16,726 nucleotides of DNA from Ilyonectria destructans (taxonomy: Eukaryota > Ascomycota > Sordariomycetes > Hypocreales > Nectriaceae): the NCBI GenBank assembly GCA_020740775.1, contig JAHEWK010000068.1:1-16726 (forward strand), written 5' to 3'. Of the stretch, positions 9,248 through 16,726 are shown piece by piece. Numbering within the stretch: the stretch's first letter is position 1; each line of letters opens with the position of its first letter. The notes under the pieces were generated by a model. That model saw only the letters and a program-made list of their open reading frames with translations, had not been told where the DNA came from and made no database searches. Both the position numbers and the translations under genes were made by a program.

Positions 9248-11462
9248 ATGGAGCCCACAGCGGCAGTGTTATCGAGCCGGCCCCACGGCCAAGACCTCCT
9301 CGGTGATCCGGGTCCCGGGCCCGGCCCCGTCAAGCGTCGCGGCGCCGTAGCCTGCCGGCGCTGCCGCCGGCTGCGCTCCAAGTGCATCCACCAACAGAAC
9401 GCGCCGCCGTGTGAGGGTTGTCGCCTTGCTGGGCCCCAGGCCACGGCCGAGTGTGCGTTCCCACGCCGCGGCGAGAAGGACGTCGATCGCCAGTTCCGCC
9501 GTCGCCCCATCCCGGCTGTTGGTCCCGTGCAGCCCGGCGCCGAGTACGGCGGCGGCGGCGGCGGCGGCGGCCAGCCCGGGAGGATCACCGGCAGCGGAGG
9601 TGTCGGCGCCTGGTCGAGCCCCCCGGGCAGCTCTGGTCAACCGTCACCAAACACAGTAGGGGCCAGTCCGTCTCGAGCGCTAGGGTATCCCCCGTCAATC
9701 AACCAGGACAAGATGCTACCGCCCTCAGACGAGGTCGTTGAAGGCTGTCGCATCTTTGTCACATCCTACTTCCAGCTCGGCTTCATCCCCAAGGCCGTCT
9801 TCCTCGAAAACCTCCGCGTCAACCCGTCGTCTGTCAGCAAGTTCCTCCTGGCCTGCATCCTCTCCATCTCAGCGCGCTTCACTCCATCCTTGGTCGCTCG
9901 GTATGCAATGCCAGAAAGGCCACCGATTACTTCCTCGAAGTCTCGAGGTCCATGGTCCCTGCGGAGATGTATAATCCGTCGCTCGAACGCATCCAGGCTT
10001 TCTTCCTACTCGCAATCTCACAATGGGGCAATGGCGATAGAGATCGTTCCAGCATGGACATGGGAGTCGCCGTACGGATGGCAGCGCTGCTTAAGCTGCA
10101 CCTCGAAGAGTCGTACGTCCTGGAGAACAACTGCCCTGCGGATCAAGTCGTTCGCTCTGAGAGCGCCCGTCGAGTATTTTGGATGATCCAAAGCCAGGAG
10201 AATCTTCACTCGGGCTACAAGACGCCAGCGCCGTTTCCCCTTGAGGATATTACGACATTGCTGCCATGCGACGAGGGGGACTTTGCCTTTGGTGCCATCC
10301 CGACTGAGCGAGCTGCTGAAGCAGGCACTCCGCCAGCCTTGGCCAACCCGCAGTTGGTATTCACTCCAAGGCGGTGTCTCTTCGCCACGCTCATCCAAGC
10401 CCACGGCCTTTGGGGCAGAGTGGCCAGAAAGGCATGTAGGAACGACTATGCCGTCAACAAGGCACCCCCGTGGGATCCCACAAGCGAGTACCAACGGACC
10501 GTCATCGAACTGCGGCAGTGGGAAGAGACCCTCCCGCAAAAACATGCCTTCTCGGTATGGAACCTCAGGGGGTGGAAGTCAGAGTCACTTCATCTCGCAT
10601 ATCTATCTGTGACCATGGTCCTCCGGCTCAGCAACATTGTCACCCGCCGAGTCTATCTCCACGACATGTTGTCAACTCTTACGAATGAACCGCTCGACCA
10701 ACCGCTTGAACCCTCGACACCAACGATGGCAAATGCAAACGAGCACAGCACGACTCCACATCCCACTCCAACCTCGACACCCCGCGAAACTTACGGGTCC
10801 GCTCCCAAGGGATTCTGGGCGCAGGCCTCCAACGAACTCTTCCACAATTTGTGGGATCTGCACGAACAGATCGATGCGTACTTTAGCATGAAGTCCTCGG
10901 AGGAGGGCTTTCCCCAGATTCTCGTCTTCTGCGTGTACATGTGTGGGTCTCTATCATCATTCCTCTGGCGTTACCCTGCGCTCTGCCCTCCGCTAGGGGA
11001 GAGGGCGGAGAGAATGGCGCAGCGCTCACTCGAGGTTCTGAGCGAATTACACGCCGCCTGGCCTACAAGTTCCAAGTGGCAGAAGGGGTTACAGCAGATT
11101 GCAACGCCTCTTACGGGGCTGAGTCCCGCAGACGACCGAGTTGCAATCACTCCGGCACAATCCATGGACAACAGGGCCGGGGTGCTAAATCCAGCGAGCG
11201 TGCAACTTGTAGACCAAGCCAACATGCCAAACGCTTTTCAAACACGCGAGGAATGGAGCAGCGCCCAACGGTCCCCGAAGGCATGTTGGGAGAACTGATC
11301 AACGTTTTGCCACATGGGAATAGCCACCTCGCACGATTCGGAAGCATGCAGATGAACCCTTTGCCGAATGAATTATTCAACGCCGAGCTCGCTGCGTTTT
11401 TGCAGGGAGACTTTCACTACGACCTTCTAGACGGATGGGGCCAGCCAAGTGTTGCAGGTTGA
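9248..11462 (+). CDS. Zn(II)2Cys6 transcription factor with fungal-specific regulatory domain
   Basis: Nuclear DNA-binding regulator of about 738 residues. The zinc cluster is at residues 36-69, preceded by a basic KRRGAVA: Cys36, 39, 46, 55, 58 and 69, spacing CX2CX6CX8CX2CX10C. The last gap is longer than the usual 6-8. A low-complexity linker with eight glycines from a GGC repeat (9548-9571) follows, then the fungal_trans-type domain (from DEVVEGCRIFVTSYFQLGFIP; SLERIQAFFLLAISQWGNG; RRVFWMIQSQENLHSGYK; LLPCDEGDFAFG). The start at 9248 has an AAAATGG context; an in-frame ATG at 9203 is less likely. No intron is seen. A missing base near 9902-9906 and another near 11250-11290 break the frame, after which VPEGMLGELINVLP and the C-terminus resume. 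It is codirectional with the dioxygenase and is the natural candidate regulator of genes 4-7. Its targets are unknown. Confidence 0.88.
9548..9571 (+). repeat. GGC trinucleotide repeat (8 units) encoding polyglycine
   Basis: Eight perfect GGC codons give a run of glycines in the linker after the zinc cluster. Such tracts are prone to length change between strains. Reading frame is kept by unit changes. Confidence 0.9.
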
Positions 11463-11494
11463 TAAACCGCATCTAATCTAGTATCGGTATATCG

Positions 11495-12601
11495 TCATGT
11501 CCCATAAACACTCTGGAGGTGTTTGACAGCATCCTCGATCATCTTCCGACCTTTATCTATTCGTCCATGGAGAGAGAGAATCGAGTGCGTACCACCCTTC
11601 ACAACCACCGTTTCAGCGTCAACGCCTAGGCCTCTTAGCTGCTCTCCGAAAGCTAACGCTTCCGGAGCAAGGAGATCTAGCTCTGCGACAGCTATCCATA
11701 TCTTTGGAAGCCTTCGCAGCAAGGACTCGGGGGCGTGGTTGGGGCTCGCATCCCACTTCTGGCGATCCTCGTCTCGGGCGAAGTAAAGCTTCCGATACCA
11801 ATCCAGTCGCTTGTCGGTAAGCCAAGGCGCTGTCTCGGCGCTGGACTTCCAGATATCCTCCGAGGTGGCGGTGGTGTCAATCACCGGGATGAATAGTAGA
11901 ACTGAGGCGGGAGGGTGGGTGATGGTATATGGAAGAGATGGCTTTGCAGATGGGGGAGGGACCTCGAGGTCCAATGCCGCGAGGGCGGCGACAACGGCCA
12001 AGTTGCCTCCGGAGGATGTGCCGCCGATGGAGACGCGGCTGGTGTCAATCTTGGCAAGCCCATCAGGCGCAGAATAGAAATACCCATCTAACAGCATCAA
12101 TTGAATCTTCAACTGCGATTGGGAATGGATTCTCAGGGGCAAGACCGTAATCCACGCTTATGACCACGCAGCGGGCACCTAGTTCGATTAGTGCTTTCTT
12201 TCTCCATCTTATTAGAGGTTCCATAGACAGATACCTTCGCAGGTCATGAACAGAGGTCCCTGCCATTATTTAGACCCCCAACGGCCCAACCACCGCCGTG
12301 AAACCAGACCAAAGCGGGCCAGCCGCGCTCATCGCTCTCGCCAGTGGGTGTGTAGACTCTCACGCGGAAGCGGCCGACGTCGAAGTCCTCGATGCTGCCA
12401 ACGGGAACCGGCTGAGTTCCGCCGGGAGGGAGTGTTCCCTTGGCCGATCGTACGGACCCGTCCCAGGCCTTGAGCTCATCTGGGACGATATACTGCAAGT
12501 ACTTGTCGTGGTAGTCGACGTTATTGCGGGTCGAGCTTATCGCGGATGGCGGGGTGGAGGGGTTGCCAGATCTTGCGATCGTCGGTTGGCGTTTCGGACA
12601 T
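11495..12601 (-). CDS. Alpha/beta hydrolase, hormone-sensitive lipase (HSL/GDXG) family esterase
   Basis: Probable carboxylesterase or lipase-like hydrolase of about 349 residues. Exon 1 is 12601-12235 and exon 2 is 12178-11495, with a 56-nt GTATCT...CTAATC...TAG intron. The start at 12601 gives [17 protein letters not shown]. The oxyanion-hole motif is WFHGGGW (His101), the nucleophile elbow GGTSSGGN, the acid in [10 protein letters not shown] and the base in [22 protein letters not shown] is the typical HSL block after the HGGG motif. No signal peptide is seen, so it is probably intracellular. Frame breaks are an extra base at 12521-12522, a missing base near 12250-12275, and an extra base at 12078-12080. 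It is tail-to-tail with the regulator, only 32 bp between stop codons. It might hydrolyse an ester or lactone intermediate of the neighbouring pathway, which is inference. Confidence 0.86.
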
Positions 12602-13942
12602 GACGCCTGCAATTGAGGCAGGTTCCAGTGGAGGGAGGTTCGAGGTTGTAGCCTAGTTAATGACGGTTAATGTGCGATTATCTGGTTCACTCCAAGCCAC
12701 GAGCTTCGATTGTGGATGAGATGTCACTCCCGAGCCCCCACCTTCAAAACTTAGGGGAAATGCGGATTTAGCCCGCCCAGGATAGCCTGTGCTAGTGGAG
12801 AAGATTGCTGAAAGCCCGAGATGAGCTGCTCGCGCCTATCGTACAACACCAAGCAGATTCCTGTATCTTGAACCTAACATCTATCATTTTAGAGATTAAA
12901 ATAAAGACATAATTAACTCGTCACAAAAGAACAGGAAAAGCTCGACATGTTAGTAATTTTAGGTGTTAGACACGTGAATCAGCCCACCCCGAGTCCAGCT
13001 TGCGGTCTGAGGCCAAAGTCGCCATTTAGCTCGCTCTTCACTTTCTCGTTTGTCTCTCGCTAATATCCTGCGTTGTTTCAGGTTGGCATTTATTCTTAGC
13101 CCCTGTCAGGTTTCTTCCTCGTTGGCAGATACCGCTGTCTTGGCTCAGTGAATCCCTGACGGCAGAGATCCAATGGACCACAAGCGCCTGCGTGTAAGTG
13201 CGCACCCCTGTCGCACCTGCGCCCTACGTCATAACTGCCCAAACCTGCCATGTCGAAACAACAACAGCAGCAATGACAACAAACACTTGCAATAGGGTGA
13301 TTGCTTCCTTCTCTCAACCTCAAACTTCAGCTCGCGTGCTTTCTTCTCGGAGCTGGTCCTACGAGGCTTCGTGGCATTCTCTTATCTCACCTCCCCGCAC
13401 GTGGCTTTCTCTCTTTTCCTCCATTTTCGATCGACGACAATCATCAATACAACTATCCTGGATCGTTGTCAATCTTCACCTCTTCGTCGCCCGCCCTTCG
13501 TTTTTCGTTTTTTCCCTTGGCCCTATTTACACACCCTGCGCCCATCCTCCCGTTCTGGAACGTTACCCACCCCATCGCTTCCCATCCAGACCACCTGACA
13601 GGGATAACCAAGAAATCGACATCGAAACCAACAATCATCCAGTCGCCGCCATCGAGGCCCTAGCTCCCTTCCATCTACGTCACTCTCTGCGTGGTTCCTG
13701 AATCCTGGCACCCACCCTTTGGGGCACCGTTGCATCCTATATTTACCTACTCTATTGGCCTGTTCCCTTCTTGTCACCTTGCCATACGCCATGCAAGCCA
13801 CTAGCTAATACGTGCTTGAATACTTTTCTCTTTGGATCTGGGACCTCCCTTAAACTTCTTCGTTTGGATCCTGGACTTACATCGCTGTCACATTCGAGCT
13901 TTCTGCAGCATCGCCAGTAGTATTGGATATTGGGGACGTGCG
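12602..13942. other. 1.3-kb divergent intergenic region (hydrolase / thaumatin-like)
   Basis: Holds the promoters of two divergent genes. The part near 12860-12970 is AT-rich and includes one TTAGTAA (12950-12956) and a CACGTG (12970-12975). From about 13030 the sequence is CT-rich, as in long fungal leaders, including many TCTC/CTTC runs between 13300 and 13560, and reads towards the thaumatin-like gene. An upstream open frame lies at 13173-13295. Longer open frames across 13198-13701 are serine/proline/threonine-rich CT translation products without domains, so they are not called. Confidence 0.5.
13173..13295 (+). other. Possible upstream open reading frame, 40 codons, Cys-rich
   Basis: ATG at 13173 opens 40 codons (start MDHKRLR, then HPCRTCALRHNC and PNLPCR) ending at TAG 13293-13295 in the presumed long leader of the thaumatin-like gene. 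A strong donor-like GTAAGTG begins at 13193, inside it, so the frame may instead be cut by a leader intron. A possible acceptor TTTCTGCAG occurs near 13900-13909. Neither translation nor splicing can be shown from sequence alone. Confidence 0.25.
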
Positions 13943-15432
13943 ATGCGACATTCGTCAGATCGCAGACGCGCTGGATGCGCCTCTTCGATATGTTGGCTTC
14001 TAATCCCAATGCTCTCATTTGGATTTCTCGTCCATGGAGTGCCTTCGGATGATTCTCTCGCCCTTCGAAGCTTGTGGGCGGACACTGCACATCACGGGCC
14101 GCGAATTGGAGTTCCTAAGAGGGACCTGGGCGATTCAGACAACTGGGATGGGAAGATACCGCTGATTGTCACCAACAACTGTGGCTCCACCATATGGCCC
14201 GGAATCGCAACGCAGGCCGGCACAGGACCGGGCACGGGAGGCTTCGCGCTCTCCAAGGGGAAGAGTAGGAGGGTTTGGGTCAGCCCGGATTGGCAGGGGC
14301 GCGTCTGGGGTCGTACGAACTGCACCGTCAAGGGGGATTCATGCTCTTGCAAGACGGGGACTGTCTAGGGAAGTTAGACTGCGAGTTCAGTGTAAGTCAG
14401 ATTGCCCCAGATATGAACTTTACGTTATCTGACTCGTGACAGGGCGCAACTCCAGCGACGCTCGCCGAATTCAACCTAGCCGGCGGAGTTCATAACAAGC
14501 AGACATTCTACGATATCTCTCTCGTCGATGGATACAATCTCCCCATCGGCTTAAAGTACATCCCTGCCAAAAACACATCGTATATCCCCCCGAACCTCAC
14601 CAACTGCATGTGCATCGCAACTCCTGGTTGGATTTACGCTGAAGCCGAAACGGGAACCTACTACACAAATTCTTCCTATCCCGTCCCATTGGAGACGAAG
14701 GTTAACAATGATATGGCCCGTCGATGGTGTCCCTGGCCGTATCTTGCCTTTCCGCCCACTAAGCCTGGGGACGGTATCTACCCCTACCCAGATGACAACA
14801 TCCAGCGACCCGAATTTGCGCCATGCAAGAGCGCCTGCGCCGCGTCCGGTAACGACAAGGACTGTTGCGTCGGCAAGTACCATGACCCTGACGTTTGCAA
14901 GCCATCAGATTACAGCAAAGCTGCCAAGGCCATGTGCCCCGACGCATATAGCTTCGCCTTCGACGACCAATCGTCGACTTTCATCATCCCCATGGGAGGC
15001 GGTTGGGAGATCACCATGTGTCCCAAAGGACGCTCAACTAACATTCTGCGTCAGTTGGGAGACGAAATGAACGAGATAGCCAGCTCAGGGAAATTGTCAG
15101 ACCTGGCCATCAAGCGGTTGAAAAACGTCACATATATCGAATCTGAACGGGATGCCGCAAATGGTCTTCGGCCAGTGATGGCCACCTTGGTATCGACAGC
15201 TCTGGGGTGGGGTTGTGGCTATTGCTGTAATGCGTGTTTATGCAGGGAGTCATGGTTTGATTGGGATTTCCTTTGTTCAAGGGTCCAGGCTGGTTTCCTG
15301 TTCCTCAGTGTCCTTCCGAGCTTGCATATCTGGGTCGCCGGTGGGAGAACAAGAATAACATGTCATGATGAGATGATGGGCAGCGAGCCTGCTCCAAGAC
15401 TTGCACGAGCACACGTATACCCTTTTCGATAA
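13943..15432 (+). CDS. Secreted thaumatin-like (PR-5 family) protein with C-terminal extension
   Basis: Secreted protein of the thaumatin fold; some family members bind or cut beta-1,3-glucan, and this one's activity is unknown. From the ATG at 13943 a basic RRR stretch and a hydrophobic core (ICWLLIPMLSFGFLVHG) form a signal peptide. The thaumatin domain starts at IPLIVTNNCGSTIWPG, has WVSPDWQGRVWGRTNC, FYDISLVDGYNLPI, DKDCCVGKYHDP, CPDAYSFAFDD and ends near ITMCPKG, with many cysteines for disulfides. Exon 1 ends at 14391; a 51-nt intron (14392-14442) keeps phase 0 (CEFS|GATP). A base is missing in the G run at 14356-14359, producing a false stop. A tail follows the domain: a charged helix-like part, then a stretch after MATLVSTALGWG. 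A one-base shift near 15210 would give a hydrophobic segment (WVVAIAVMRVYAG) and a stop at 15358, hinting at a membrane or GPI-type anchor. The C-terminus is therefore uncertain. Confidence 0.85.
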
Positions 15433-15601
15433 CCCTAAATGAAAATGCTTATTCAAGTCTACCTTGGACAAGCTCTATTGCTCATATGTCATGATCCATA
15501 CCCAACCATTTTGGTCCGCCGCCGCGCTAGATGTGACGAGGCCTCATCCCAAGGCCATTCTCGCATGTAAGCACAATCCATAACTGTAGGGTGCTCTACC
15601 T

Positions 15602-16392
15602 CTATCTCTTCTTCTCCTTCCTCCTCCTCTCCCACTCGGCACGCTCATCATCATCGCTTCCGCTGAACTCGGCATCCTCGTCGCTTTCGTCAGCAACGGG
15701 GTGTGAATTACGGCCAGTAGTAGCCACCCCCGTGTGCTCGACGGGAATAAAGTCACCAGCGTTCTGGTTGGTGAACTCGTGCTTCTGGATGAGGTCACGC
15801 AGCTCTGAGTTGCGAGGGTCAACGAGCTGGAAGGCGGTCAGGCGGGCCTTGTTCTTAGCACGAGGGTTAGAGCCGGCCTCGAGCATCATCTCGACGAGGG
15901 CGAAGCCAAAGGATCGCTGGGCTGGAGGCTCCGAGTTGAGCCAGCGGACGGCGGTGTGCAGCGGGGTGTCGCCCTCGAGGCGGTTGACGGGGTCGCATTC
16001 GAAGTCGGGTTGGTCGAGGAGGAGATCGATGATGTCGTCTGGGAGGCGGGCTGTTAGTTAGGTCTGGGGTGCGTTGCGCCGTCTGGCCGGAGGTTTTGGA
16101 TAGTCATGGACGGCAGAGCAGTGGAGGAGACGCACAGTTTCCGCGGGAGGCGGCCTCGTGATACAAATGGTTGCCCATGATGGTGGTCGTTTGGTTCAGC
16201 AGCTTTGTGATTTCGGCATCGGACTTGTCCTTGAGGCACTCGGTGAGGAGTTCGGTGTTGTCGCGGCGACAGGCCTCGATCAGGAGCTCCTTGACCGAGG
16301 CGCCCTGCGATGGCACTGGTGTTTCAGCGTCGTCTTCTTAGCTGGTGGACAGAAGGGGGCTTCCATACATCGTGCACCTCGTCACCAGCCAT
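15602..16392 (-). CDS. Small ankyrin-repeat protein with acidic/basic C-terminal tail
   Basis: Protein of about 230 residues in two exons, 16392-16136 and 16038-15602, with a 97-nt intron (GTGCGT donor, CTAACTAAC branch, CCCAG acceptor). Ankyrin repeats are visible: KELLIEACRRDNTELLTECL, then NHLYHEAASRGNYDIIDLLLD (joined across the intron), then DTPLHTAVRWLN with ALVEMMLEAGSNP. The tail is acidic (DESDEDAEFSGSDDDE) then basic (RRRKEKKR), which may serve nuclear localisation. Length and layout recall the yeast YCR051W-type ankyrin proteins; the role is not established. The start at 16392 needs one extra base removed near 16333-16340; if that is wrong, the in-frame ATG at 16316 would give a protein 25 or so residues shorter. 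Ankyrin proteins usually act as protein-binding partners. Confidence 0.82.
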
Positions 16393-16726
16393 CGTGATGC
16401 TGTCTGACTGGGCAAAGTTCTAGATGTTGCTTTGGCGGATCTGCTCTTGGCGATCTCGCGGGGAGCGGGGTAGTTTGGCTCGAGGGGGTTGTGCGCTGGG
16501 ACGAGATGTCGACGGCGGGACGGAAGCGGATGAGTCGGAGTTGGCAGTTCTGTGGGTTTGGGACGGAGGATTACAGCAGAGGAGACGAGATACGGAGGCG
16601 CTTCTTGTGCGTCGTCGTGGGACAAAGTTGCACCAGGAGGTGGCAGTGAACAAACAGCCGCCTGGCGCTCCGAGATTGGCGGTTGGTTGGTTGGTTGGTT
16701 TGGGGCTCCATGGCGGTCACTTAGCG
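16393..16726. other. 5' flank of the ankyrin-repeat gene
   Basis: No gene is seen. The stretch is the presumed leader and promoter of the minus-strand ankyrin gene. The open frames in it (for example minus strand 16653-16420) are rich in serine, arginine and proline and have no domain. A GGTT microsatellite lies at the right end. Confidence 0.5.
16681..16700. repeat. GGTT tetranucleotide microsatellite, five units
   Basis: Five perfect GGTT units (AACC on the gene strand) upstream of the ankyrin gene. It is not a telomere-type TTAGGG repeat. Confidence 0.85.

Noticed and set aside
12179..12234. Reading the hydrolase through this stretch without an intron
   Set aside because: It would insert about 18 residues between the HGGG motif and the VVISVDY block, where the family has none. 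The stretch also has a GT donor, CTAAT branch and TAG acceptor, and splicing restores [13 protein letters not shown].
12950..12956. TTAGTAA, a Yap1-type site
   Set aside because: A single 7-mer match in AT-rich DNA is expected by chance; there is no second copy or supporting context.
13198..13701. Open frames of up to 167 codons in the CT-rich region
   Set aside because: They are Ser/Pro/Thr-rich products of a pyrimidine-rich leader, open in several frames at once with no domain.
16681..16700. Subtelomeric repeat
   Set aside because: The unit is GGTT, not TTAGGG, it has only five copies, and ordinary housekeeping-type genes lie next to it.

Overview
The window looks like chromosomal DNA of a filamentous ascomycete, most likely a Sordariomycete and perhaps Hypocreales. 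The evidence is short introns (51-110 nt) with GT donors, CTAAC-type branch points and AG acceptors, long CT-rich leaders, a Zn2Cys6 regulator, and a Cu/Zn superoxide dismutase of fungal type. Taxonomy is inferred from gene structure and protein flavour only.

Layout, left to right. (1) Minus strand: a Tudor-SN/SND1-type staphylococcal-nuclease-domain protein. Its 3' part lies beyond the left edge, and a 353-nt intron sits in its 5' leader. (2) Minus strand: five-exon Cu/Zn superoxide dismutase, the cleanest gene here (154 aa, all ligands present). (3) About 1.1 kb with no recognisable gene. (4) Minus-strand cytochrome P450, divergent from (5) a plus-strand homogentisate 1,2-dioxygenase-type gene; they share a 731-bp promoter that carries a perfect inverted repeat with CGG/CCG half-sites. 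(6) Plus-strand Zn2Cys6 transcription factor, tail-to-tail with (7) a minus-strand alpha/beta hydrolase of the hormone-sensitive-lipase family. (8) A 1.3-kb divergent intergenic region with a long CT-rich leader. (9) Plus-strand secreted thaumatin-like protein with an extended C-terminus. (10) Minus-strand small ankyrin-repeat protein with a charged tail.

Genes 1, 2 and 10 look like housekeeping functions. Genes 4-7 (P450, aromatic-ring dioxygenase, pathway-type regulator, hydrolase) look like a small co-regulated aromatic catabolism or specialised-metabolism cluster. That is inference from adjacency and from the operator-like palindrome.

The strongest direct observation is technical. Nearly every gene except the superoxide dismutase is broken by one-base indels, about 25 in roughly 10 kb of coding sequence, mostly extra bases in homopolymer runs. 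The conserved protein resumes in the new frame each time. Because a housekeeping gene is affected as badly as the accessory genes, I read this as sequencing or assembly error and not as pseudogenisation. CDS spans are therefore given as gene extents with the frame breaks listed. No mobile element, CRISPR array, tRNA or rRNA was found.
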